Shown in pieces: positions 1 through 5,431 of a stretch of DNA of 6,473 nt. The notes beneath the pieces are model-generated. The model saw only the letters and a list, made by a program, of their open reading frames with translations, ran no database searches and had not been told where the DNA came from. Numbering within the stretch: position 1 is the first letter of the stretch; the number at the start of each line of letters is the position of its first letter. Position numbers and translations under genes: made by a program. Source of the DNA: Bacillota bacterium (lineage in GTDB: Bacteria > Bacillota > Clostridia > Lachnospirales > Lachnospiraceae); NCBI GenBank assembly GCA_023387635.1, contig JAEWHU010000048.1, positions 1 to 6,473 of the forward strand, read 5' to 3'.

Positions 1-860
1 TTACAACAAAGATATACATCCCCATTATATCCAATGGAGGCACTTATCAATGGTGCATTACAGGTTGTATTGATTATTAAATTATCTTTATGTACATATT
101 GATTACCACTCCATAAATAGTCCCCTAATCTTGTAGGGTATAAATCATTTAGCATTCCATATTCGTCTAGAAATTTTGCGGTATTTTCAATTTCTTCTCG
201 CAATGCATCATTTATTTCAGGTGCATATTCTTGGGGACTAGTTACCAAACCAAATCCCATTCTTTTTATACCTAACTCATGGGCTAACTTAGCAATATCA
301 TTTAGCTGATTCACATTATCTTTTTGAATTGACACATATATACCCGGAGCGTGAACAGATGCATTTCCTTTGTATGACTTTGCAAGTCTTTCTACATTAT
401 CACAGATACGTTCAAAGTTAGCACCACGACGAATACTTTCAAAGGTTTCTTTCTTTGCACCATCAAAAGATACTGTAACAATAACATTCTCATCACTTAA
501 GAATTTAATCATATCATCACTTAACAACATTCCATTTGTAGATATATCTAAGATTGTATCTGCTTTTTTATGTTGATTAATATAACGAACACGTTGTTTA
601 AAGTCTTTCACAAGCAACGGTTCCCCCCAGTTAAATAAGGAATAACTTTTAACATAGGGTATGGTTTCATCCACCACTCGGTTAAATAGTTCAATATCCA
701 TCGTTTTACCCTTGATACATAGTTTCTCTCTACACATCCTACAATATAGATTACAATCCTCTGTTATATCAAGATATAATTTCTCTGGACAAATATGATT
801 TGTTGTGCTGCTAAAACATGCATGCATTTGTTTATAACTATTATTTGTATAAAATTTCAT
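1..860 (-). CDS. Radical SAM/SPASM domain protein (partial, C-terminus outside window)
   Basis: The frame is open from the ATG at 858-860 to the window edge, giving 286 full codons with no stop. The radical SAM [4Fe-4S] motif CxxxCxxC is seen as CNLYCRMC at residues 36-43, just after the beta strand LYLDITED. Further core features are NWGEP near residue 77, DISTNGMLL, and the VSFDGA strand. Near the edge, TTCNAP followed by NGDVYLCC looks like the start of a SPASM auxiliary iron-sulfur domain, whose remaining cysteines would lie outside the window. SPASM enzymes often modify peptides or proteins by radical chemistry, but the substrate cannot be read from this part. The start is supported by an AAGGAGA ribosome binding site (868-874), 7 bases upstream. 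The gene lies 71 bases downstream of a 24-codon open frame and a structured leader, so it is probably cotranscribed with that peptide and controlled by the leader. The radical SAM call is firm; the exact function is unknown. Confidence 0.93.
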   Translation of the reverse strand, partial: MKFYTNNSYKQMHACFSSTTNHICPEKLYLDITEDCNLYCRMCREKLCIKGKTMDIELFNRVVDETIPYVKSYSLFNWGEPLLVKDFKQRVRYINQHKKADTILDISTNGMLLSDDMIKFLSDENVIVTVSFDGAKKETFESIRRGANFERICDNVERLAKSYKGNASVHAPGIYVSIQKDNVNQLNDIAKLAHELGIKRMGFGLVTSPQEYAPEINDALREEIENTAKFLDEYGMLNDLYPTRLGDYLWSGNQYVHKDNLIINTTCNAPLISASIGYNGDVYLCC

Positions 861-897
861 TGGTTTCTCTCCTTAAGTTTTAATTTATTCAAATATA

Positions 898-966
898 TTA
901 AAACAAGAACCAATGAGGAGAAAATTCCTCTCTATGCAAGTATCTCCATTTCATTAGTTCTTGCAT
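898..966 (-). other. Alternative 22-codon open frame overlapping the leader peptide
   Basis: A second small frame runs from an ATG at 964-966 to a TAA at 898-900, in a different frame from the 24-codon peptide and overlapping it. It has only a weak AGAGG ribosome binding motif (976-980), 9 bases upstream. Its product would be rich in basic and aromatic residues, with MKWRYLHRE in the middle and HWFLF at the end. It is read through the two competing hairpins. It is recorded because either frame could be the translated one, or both could be. The 24-codon frame has the better ribosome binding site and is preferred. Confidence 0.2.
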
Positions 967-970
967 AGAG
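905..970 (-). promoter_or_regulatory. Candidate attenuator: two mutually exclusive hairpins ahead of the radical SAM gene
   Basis: On the minus-strand transcript, CUCUAUGCAAG (970-960) pairs perfectly over 11 bp with CUUGCAUAGAG (940-930). A second stem pairs AAGAACUAAUGA (962-951) with UCAUUGGUUCUU (916-905) over 12 bp, with a single G-U wobble that would be a mismatch on the plus strand. An inner GGAGA/UCUCC helix extends this second stem. The second stem is followed by GUUUUAAU (904-897), so it resembles an intrinsic terminator. The two stems share bases 960-962, and each places an arm in the loop of the other, so they should not form together. A third short hairpin, GAGGA/UCCUC (930-926 with 919-915), lies between. 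The leader peptide's stop codon sits inside the first stem. This is the arrangement expected of an attenuator, but the trigger (ribosome position, ligand or protein) is unknown. Confidence 0.5.
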
Positions 971-1006
971 TAATGCCTCTATAAGAGTCACCATATGACA
1001 AAGCAT
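932..1006 (-). CDS. 24-residue peptide: possible RiPP precursor or leader peptide of the radical SAM gene
   Basis: The frame starts at the ATG at 1004-1006 and stops at TAG (932-934). The product begins MLCHMVTLIE, has a single Tyr at position 14 and a single Cys at position 3, and ends TNEMEILA. A GAAAGGA ribosome binding site (1016-1022) lies 9 bases upstream, and a recognisable promoter lies just beyond it. The next gene, 71 bases downstream, is a radical SAM/SPASM enzyme. That is a common arrangement for precursors of ribosomally made, post-translationally modified peptides (RiPPs), with a terminator-like hairpin limiting maturase expression. I do not recognise the peptide as a member of a known RiPP family: it lacks a Gly-Gly cleavage site, repeated cysteines and a PqqA-like Glu-x-x-x-Tyr motif. 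It may instead be a regulatory leader peptide, because its last third overlaps the competing hairpins. Confidence 0.5.
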   Translation of the reverse strand: MLCHMVTLIEALLYARTNEMEILA

Positions 1007-1015
1007 AATTTCACA

Positions 1016-1022
1016 TCCTTTC
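1016..1022 (-). promoter_or_regulatory. Ribosome binding site of the 24-residue peptide
   Basis: GAAAGGA reads on the minus strand with its AAGGA core at 1016-1020, 9 bases before the ATG at 1006. It is the main evidence that this very short frame is translated, and that the ATG at 1006 is the start rather than the in-frame ATG four codons later. Confidence 0.55.
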
Positions 1023-1026
1023 TAAC

Positions 1027-1055
1027 ATTACAATGTTTCAGAATATTCTTTACAA
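1027..1055 (-). promoter_or_regulatory. Promoter of the peptide/radical SAM unit, with a palindrome over the -10
   Basis: On the minus strand, TTGTAA (1050-1055) and TGTAAT (1027-1032) are separated by 17 bases. They match the sigma-A consensus at 4 of 6 and 5 of 6 positions. The predicted transcript would begin only about 17 bases before the peptide start. A 6-2-6 inverted repeat, AACATT-GT-AATGTT (1024-1037), covers the -10 and is a candidate operator. A second palindrome, GAATATTC (1041-1048), lies in the spacer. Confidence 0.5.
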
Positions 1056-1082
1056 ATTCTTTTATTCTTTATAAATTCTTTT
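1045..1082. repeat. Tandem duplication, two 19-bp units
   Basis: The unit ATTCTTTACAAATTCTTTT (plus strand, 1045-1063) is repeated at 1064-1082 with one C/T difference, followed by the start of a third copy (ATTCATTA). The promoter-proximal unit contains the -35 hexamer of the peptide/radical SAM promoter; the other copy carries a one-base variant of it. It lies between the lipoprotein stop and the leader. Confidence 0.8.
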
Positions 1083-1124
1083 ATTCATTATGGTATTTTA
1101 CTATCCTATTTTGTTTTATTATCA

Positions 1125-1484
1125 TTACTCCTCATTTGTATAAATATATACTGTACCTTTATCCAAAAGAGGTTTCATATCAGTTTCAAGAATAATACTA
1201 TTACCATCCACTTTAAATTTATATATTTCCCCGGTATCTTTATTTGCAGTAAGTATTAATTCACCATCTTTAATTAAATATGTTCCAGAAGGATCATAAG
1301 AAGTAGCAATATTTCTGCTAAATACAAACTGATTATCATCTTTTAATAGAACCCATGATACTCCATCATTTTTTTCTACATACTTCCCTATTTTTAAATC
1401 CTGTGAGCTTTTACTACTTGTACATCCCGTATTAAAAATACAAAAGGCTAAAATTATCACTACCATAATTTTACTATTCTTCAT
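1125..1484 (-). CDS. Small secreted lipoprotein, function unknown
   Basis: The product is 119 residues. Residues 1-20 form a signal peptide: charged MKNSK, then a hydrophobic stretch. It ends in a relaxed lipobox, FNTGC, with Cys21 as the expected lipidated residue. A Ser-rich tether (TSSKSSQ) and a small beta-rich domain follow. The domain carries the pattern WVLLKDDNQFVFSRNIATSY, then PSGTYLIKDGELILT, and later YKFKVDGNSIILE. From memory, this resembles a widespread group of small Firmicutes lipoproteins of about 120-170 residues with a DDxxFxFSxxxxSSYxPxGTY pattern and no assigned role. It would be anchored on the outer face of the cell membrane. The start is fixed by AGGAGA (1490-1495), 5 bases upstream. 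It sits 76 bases after the NUDIX-GNAT gene with no convincing terminator between them, so readthrough is possible. No clear terminator follows it. Confidence 0.85.
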   Translation of the reverse strand: MKNSKIMVVIILAFCIFNTGCTSSKSSQDLKIGKYVEKNDGVSWVLLKDDNQFVFSRNIATSYDPSGTYLIKDGELILTANKDTGEIYKFKVDGNSIILETDMKPLLDKGTVYIYTNEE

Positions 1485-1560
1485 ATCATTCTCCTATTAA
1501 TTATTTTTAATTTAAAATGTTTACAAGTATATCCTAACCAATCATTCACGATTTAAACAA

Positions 1561-2700
1561 TTAAAACATCCAATACAATCTATCCTCTGATGTGCTAAAT
1601 CCTAGCTTTTCATGTAGCGAGATCGATTCTTCATTATCCATCTCAATCTGAGCATATGGTATTAGTCCATCATCAAGCATATGGTTGATAATATAACTTT
1701 CTAGTGCCCTACCATAGCCCCTTTTTCTATACTGCGGAAATACTTCTAATAAACCAATACTTCCCTCTAGATGATTACCGACAAAACCGACTAGATTTCC
1801 ATCCTTATAACCTCCATATAAACAACCATTTTTTAATAGTTCTTCTATTTCATTACCTGATAATAGGTCATAATGTTGTAATATAATTTCTTTATGGCTT
1901 AGTTCTAACGGTTTTATTTCTAGTTCGACTTTTATATCAAGCTTCCTTTTATCCATATATACTGCTTGAACACATTCTAATTTACATGCTAAATTAAATT
2001 TTTTTATGATATAGTTCTTTATATCCACACCACAAGTGGTAATTAGTTTACATTCTGATATCCTGTCTACTAGTTTTCTTCCTAAATCATTGTTACTAGC
2101 AGATATCATATAAGCGCCACTTTTTTCTTCTTTTATCAGTACTCCATCTGTATTAGCATACAATATGGTAGCAGTGCCTCTACGTATTGGTTCTATCATT
2201 CCCATATGTGTCAATGGGTTATTATTTAAATATTCCATTGCTCTATCGTAATCCTCTATAGCATTGATATCACTTAATATTTCATCCACTTTTGCCAATA
2301 TTAAAGGATGAACCGCAGGATAAGTCAGTTCCTTTGGTACTTCATCAAATAATTCTATCTTTTCCATTTCAAAGCTAGGAAGGGTATCAAATGATTTAAT
2401 CTCTGCATAATAAACCATCCCAAACCTTTTGTTGGTATTATAAATAACACCATCATTACCCTTGATTGAATATACACAAACAGGTTTTATTGTGTATTCT
2501 CTTGCACCTGTTTCTTCATACAACTCTCTTTTTGCAGTCTCAAAAATATCTTCATCATTATCTCTTTGTCCGCCTGGTACTTCATAGGTATTTCTATTTT
2601 TATGTTTACAGAAAAGCCATTTATTATTATGTCTTGCTATTATAACTGCGAATTCAAGTAAACTATCTTCTACCTTGTCATAAAATTCAACTTCTAACAT
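1561..2700 (-). CDS. NUDIX hydrolase-GNAT acetyltransferase fusion
   Basis: The product is 379 residues. The N-terminal part (about 15-140) is a NUDIX hydrolase with a complete box, G-x5-E-x7-REL-x-EE-x-G-A, at residues 44-66, containing the metal-binding REx2EE core. It has the look of the MutT/YtkD group, which hydrolyses nucleoside triphosphates or related diphosphate compounds. The rest (about 155-379) looks like a two-lobed GNAT acetyltransferase. It has a divergent first lobe and a C-terminal lobe with the acetyl-CoA pyrophosphate loop RKRGYGRA at 325-332, then MDNEESISLHEKLGF. Both active centres look intact and the linker is in frame, so this is a true fusion rather than a frameshift. 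Both parts are probably cytosolic. The substrate is unknown; damaged-nucleotide clearance and acetylation of an amino or aminosugar compound are family-based possibilities. A longer start at 2724 is rejected because its extra codons are the ribosome binding site itself. Confidence 0.9.
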   Translation of the reverse strand: MLEVEFYDKVEDSLLEFAVIIARHNNKWLFCKHKNRNTYEVPGGQRDNDEDIFETAKRELYEETGAREYTIKPVCVYSIKGNDGVIYNTNKRFGMVYYAEIKSFDTLPSFEMEKIELFDEVPKELTYPAVHPLILAKVDEILSDINAIEDYDRAMEYLNNNPLTHMGMIEPIRRGTATILYANTDGVLIKEEKSGAYMISASNNDLGRKLVDRISECKLITTCGVDIKNYIIKKFNLACKLECVQAVYMDKRKLDIKVELEIKPLELSHKEIILQHYDLLSGNEIEELLKNGCLYGGYKDGNLVGFVGNHLEGSIGLLEVFPQYRKRGYGRALESYIINHMLDDGLIPYAQIEMDNEESISLHEKLGFSTSEDRLYWMF

Positions 2701-2703
2701 AGT

Positions 2704-2710
2704 TCCTCCT
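2704..2710 (-). promoter_or_regulatory. Ribosome binding site fixing the NUDIX-GNAT start
   Basis: AGGAGGA on the minus strand lies 3 bases before the ATG at 2698-2700. It falls inside the codons of the longer frame that begins at 2724, so the shorter start is the right one. Confidence 0.85.
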
Positions 2711-2748
2711 AAAATTAAATCCAACTTAATTTAACACTGTATTATGAT

Positions 2749-2777
2749 AGTTTAAGGAAAATAATGGTTTATGTCAA
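2749..2777 (-). promoter_or_regulatory. Promoter of the NUDIX-GNAT gene
   Basis: A perfect TTGACA -35 (2772-2777) is followed after 17 bases by TAAACT (2749-2754), a 4 of 6 match to the -10 consensus, on the minus strand. The -35 directly follows the T-tract of the upstream gene's terminator, with one base between. Confidence 0.6.
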
Positions 2778-2778
2778 C

Positions 2779-2817
2779 AAAAAAATACCAGAAGAATCCT
2801 AACTATTCTACTGGTAT
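2779..2817 (-). terminator. Intrinsic terminator of the GGDEF/HD-GYP gene
   Basis: A 13-base inverted repeat with one mismatch (2785-2797 with 2805-2817, arms ATACCAGTAGAAT and ATTCTTCTGGTAT on the minus strand) encloses a 7-base loop. It is followed by seven T's (2785-2779). It lies 57 bases after the stop codon of the upstream gene. Confidence 0.85.
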
Positions 2818-2874
2818 AATCCACTTTCTTTTTTGTATGTAAATAATATTGTGCTTAAGAAACCCTATATCAAT

Positions 2875-4560
2875 TTAAACAATATCTAGTTTGTTTTTAT
2901 TTATATTTAACGATTTAATAAATTCATGAACTATGACTGGATCAAATTGCGTTGAACTACATCGTTCTAGTTCATTTATAGCCTCTTCATAATTTTTTCT
3001 TTGACTGTAAGGCCTATTTGAAGTCATAGCATCAAAACTATCTGCTACACTAAGAATACGAACAAGATATGGAATATCTTCCCCTTCTAATCCACTTGGG
3101 TATCCTTTCCCGTCATACCTTTCGTGATGATGCAGTATTAGTGGGCATACTTCTTTGAGAGCGGCTACACTCTTAACAATCTCCACACCATTTTCTGGGT
3201 GTTTTTTTAGTATATCCCATTCTACATCGTTTAATTTAGTTCTCTTGCATAAGATATCTTTTGAAATTTCAATTTTCCCTATGTCATGAAGATACGCCCC
3301 ATAACGCAAGGTTTTTTTATCATTCTCTGACAGCCCTAATTGATTTGCGATTAATTCACAGTAAATTACTACACGTTCCGTATGGGCATATGTATAACGG
3401 TCTTTGGCATTTATTACACCAATTAGTGTCTTAATGGAACTGATAACATCTATATGTTTTTTATCAATATCAGATTTTAATTCTTCTAATACTGAATAAT
3501 ATTTTTCCACTCTATTTTTATTAAAGAATTTAGCTCGATACAGCGCATCATCTGCTGTGTTGATTAGTTCTTGTTTTGATTTTGCTATTTGTGGATAACA
3601 AGAGACCCCAACTGATATAGTTAATTTCCCATTGGGTTGATTTTCTTCTCCTTCAAAATAAGTATTTTCAAATACAGTCCTTATTTTATCTCCTATTTGC
3701 ACCGCTTCCTCCTGAGAAGTATCCGGCAAAATAACTACAAATTCCTCCCCACCATAACGTGCTGCAATATCTTGTTTACTAACATTATTTTTTAGTATCT
3801 CACCAAATTTTTTCAGAACAATATCTCCTGCACTATGTCCATTAAGATCATTGTAATATTTGAAGTGATCAATATCAATATACAAAAGACATATATTTAT
3901 GTGAGTATGTTCTGCCCTCTCGGTAAGTTGTGTAAGGCTATTCTGAAAATAACGATGATTATATAATCCTGTTAATTCGTCTACATTAGCTAAATGCATT
4001 GCCTGTTCTCTATAATGACTTTCTATTTTAACATAATAACCCAGCAAATAAGCAACCAGAACGAAAACACCTGACAATACCAAATCTACTTCAAAGTACC
4101 TATTAATACTGTCTGATTTACCTCCTATCAGATCAATGGATAGAATAATAATCGAATTTATAATTGCATTTGCTGTTCCTATGTGAATCCCATATTGAAT
4201 CGTATTCGCAATAATAATGGTTAGATATAAAAACTTATATTGACTTTCATGAAAACCAGATATACTAACTAGAGCTGTATATATAAGAACGAATATTATA
4301 TTCTCAATTAGTCCACTTATATAAAATTCTTGATTGTTTTGATTCGTTTTATTCGAATAAATCCAACCTGCATAAATTAAAATAAAAATAATAATACCAA
4401 TTAAAGATATGGTAAATATACTAGAATCTATATCTAGCTTGTAAAAATTGTCTGGATACTGGGTAAAAATAACCATTCCACAAAATATTAAGGACATAAG
4501 CTTAAGAATAGATATAATCTCATATAATGTTTGTCTTCTATTTGTATCATATTGTGTCAT
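2875..4560 (-). CDS. Membrane protein with GGDEF (diguanylate cyclase) and HD-GYP (c-di-GMP phosphodiesterase) domains
   Basis: The product is 561 residues. Residues 15-178 contain about six membrane segments of no recognised sensor family. A GGDEF domain follows (about 185-355). It has DELTGLYNHRYF at 194-205, the metal-binding region YIDID at 227-231, and the active-site loop GGEEF at 270-274, so cyclase activity is expected. The usual inhibitory site RxxD before the loop reads SKQD (261-264), so classical product inhibition is probably absent. An HD-GYP domain fills about 370-550, with His393, His425-Asp426 (HDIGK), HHHERYDGKGYP at 477-488 and ADSFDAMTSNRPY, all consistent with an active phosphodiesterase. 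The protein could both make and degrade cyclic di-GMP; which activity dominates is unknown. It starts 71 bases after agrD with a terminator between them, uses an AGGTGAT ribosome binding site (4566-4572), and ends at its own terminator. It may respond to a signal in the membrane. Confidence 0.95.
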   Translation of the reverse strand: MTQYDTNRRQTLYEIISILKLMSLIFCGMVIFTQYPDNFYKLDIDSSIFTISLIGIIIFILIYAGWIYSNKTNQNNQEFYISGLIENIIFVLIYTALVSISGFHESQYKFLYLTIIIANTIQYGIHIGTANAIINSIIILSIDLIGGKSDSINRYFEVDLVLSGVFVLVAYLLGYYVKIESHYREQAMHLANVDELTGLYNHRYFQNSLTQLTERAEHTHINICLLYIDIDHFKYYNDLNGHSAGDIVLKKFGEILKNNVSKQDIAARYGGEEFVVILPDTSQEEAVQIGDKIRTVFENTYFEGEENQPNGKLTISVGVSCYPQIAKSKQELINTADDALYRAKFFNKNRVEKYYSVLEELKSDIDKKHIDVISSIKTLIGVINAKDRYTYAHTERVVIYCELIANQLGLSENDKKTLRYGAYLHDIGKIEISKDILCKRTKLNDVEWDILKKHPENGVEIVKSVAALKEVCPLILHHHERYDGKGYPSGLEGEDIPYLVRILSVADSFDAMTSNRPYSQRKNYEEAINELERCSSTQFDPVIVHEFIKSLNINKNKLDIV

Positions 4561-4589
4561 ACTATATCACCTACAATTTTAGATTACAT

Positions 4590-4620
4590 AGAAAAGGGGT
4601 CCGTATACGACCCCTTTTCT
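4590..4620 (-). terminator. Hairpin terminator between agrD and the GGDEF/HD-GYP gene
   Basis: A perfect 12-bp stem, AGAAAAGGGGTC (4590-4601) with GACCCCTTTTCT (4609-4620), encloses a 7-base loop. A- and T-runs in the arms let it act in either direction. It starts 11 bases after the agrD stop. Only 29 bases remain before the next gene's ATG, and I could not find a -35/-10 pair there, so some readthrough is likely. Confidence 0.8.
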
Positions 4621-4631
4621 TGTTTATTCTT

Positions 4632-4760
4632 CTACAATGATTTAGGTTCTTTAGGTTGATAAGACCCCCACATACATGCAGAAGCTGCTGTAGTTGTAGC
4701 TAGAAATGTTAATACTGCTACCGCTAATGTCATCACATTCAACATTAATCTTTTTTTCAT
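4632..4760 (-). CDS. agrD: AgrD-type cyclic peptide signal precursor
   Basis: A 42-residue product starts at the ATG at 4758-4760 and ends at TAG (4632-4634). It has the three parts of an AgrD. The leader is hydrophobic, from MKKRLML to ATTTAASA (1-28). The core begins at Cys29 (CMWGS or CMWGSY). The tail is charged and proline-containing, QPKEPKSL (35-42). In this family AgrB cuts after the core and joins its C-terminus to the cysteine as a thiolactone; a second protease trims the leader. By alignment from memory with the Clostridium perfringens precursor (core CIWFT or CLWFT, tail HQPEEP), a five-residue ring Cys-Met-Trp-Gly-Ser is the best guess, with a six-residue ring ending in Tyr34 as the alternative. 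The start is supported by a strong GGAGGG ribosome binding site (4768-4773). It follows agrB by 17 bases, so the two are cotranscribed. The hairpin at 4590-4620 ends the unit. Confidence 0.93.
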   Translation of the reverse strand: MKKRLMLNVMTLAVAVLTFLATTTAASACMWGSYQPKEPKSL

Positions 4761-4777
4761 TGATTTACCCTCCTTTT

Positions 4778-5431
4778 TTATCTATTTGTACCTCTTAATA
4801 CTTTATCTAATCCATCTATTATTTTATGACCTAGAGATACCATTGTAATTGATTGCCATGCAACTCCTGTTGAGATACATACAGCAATCGTAATGAATGT
4901 AGTTTGTTTTGAATATAAATATGTAAACATCAAAATGATGTTTATAACAAATAAACTAATAACCTTCTTTATAGATAATTTTTTCAACCGTTTTCTAGTA
5001 TTTTCATTTCGTAATGGTTTATTTGGAGTCTCTACTGGGCTATATTTATATATAATATAACAAGTAACTATAAAAGATATAATCATACCAATAACTATAT
5101 ATAGAAGATCTACTTTCATAAAATAGTGCTTTACTATAAGTGCCAACCCTCCAAAAATAATCACACTAATAATCGCACAGTTCATGGGTGAAGTAGCATG
5201 AGCCCCCCCAGAAGATTTTCTTAATAAAGAAGCAATAAACAATATAACCATTGATTCTATCAAAACATTGAATACAACTCCGAATATTGCCACCATTATT
5301 GTTATTAAAATTGTTTGAAACAGTACAAAAGCACCATAGGCTAAAACTTCTACTTTATCTTTATCATCGATGTTTAATATTTTCAAAATTTTGGTAGCAA
5401 TATCTTCTGAAAACTTTTCTATATTACTCAT
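4778..5431 (-). CDS. agrB: AgrB-type membrane peptidase that processes AgrD
   Basis: The product is 217 residues, slightly longer than the usual 190-210. It has several membrane segments, at roughly 35-58, 60-70, 84-101, 109-128, 156-172 and 178-195. The family signature RKSSGGAHA is at 71-79, with the catalytic pair expected at His78 and Cys85 (SPMNC), close to His77 and Cys84 of the Staphylococcus aureus protein. AgrB is a membrane cysteine endopeptidase that removes the AgrD tail and closes the thiolactone ring. The start at 5431 overlaps the stop of the upstream gene by 8 bases, which suggests translational coupling, and has an AGAAGG ribosome binding site. AgrD follows 17 bases later. 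No agrC kinase or agrA gene is found within the window. Confidence 0.95.
   Translation of the reverse strand: MSNIEKFSEDIATKILKILNIDDKDKVEVLAYGAFVLFQTILITIMVAIFGVVFNVLIESMVILFIASLLRKSSGGAHATSPMNCAIISVIIFGGLALIVKHYFMKVDLLYIVIGMIISFIVTCYIIYKYSPVETPNKPLRNENTRKRLKKLSIKKVISLFVINIILMFTYLYSKQTTFITIAVCISTGVAWQSITMVSLGHKIIDGLDKVLRGTNR

Noticed and set aside
370..576. 68-codon open frame on the plus strand
   Set aside because: It lies antisense to the radical SAM gene, has no ribosome binding site and resembles no known protein.
995..1195. 66-codon open frame on the plus strand, Phe- and Tyr-rich
   Set aside because: It runs across the AT-rich leader and the antisense of the lipoprotein; its hydrophobic look comes from T-rich sequence, including the 19-bp repeat.
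1485..1560. Possible promoter (TATACT-like -10) and weak inverted repeat between the NUDIX-GNAT stop and the lipoprotein start
   Set aside because: No acceptable -35 lies at a usual distance, and the inverted repeat is short, widely spaced and has no T-tract.
1704..1886. 60-codon open frame on the plus strand
   Set aside because: It is fully antisense to the GNAT part of the fusion protein and has no start signals.
2701..2724. Longer N-terminus for the NUDIX-GNAT protein starting at 2724
   Set aside because: The added codons are the AGGAGGA ribosome binding site of the ATG at 2700, and there is no ribosome binding site before 2724.
4561..4589. Separate promoter for the GGDEF/HD-GYP gene
   Set aside because: A TAAAAT-like -10 exists, but no -35 match lies 16-18 bases upstream, because that stretch is the GC-rich terminator arm.
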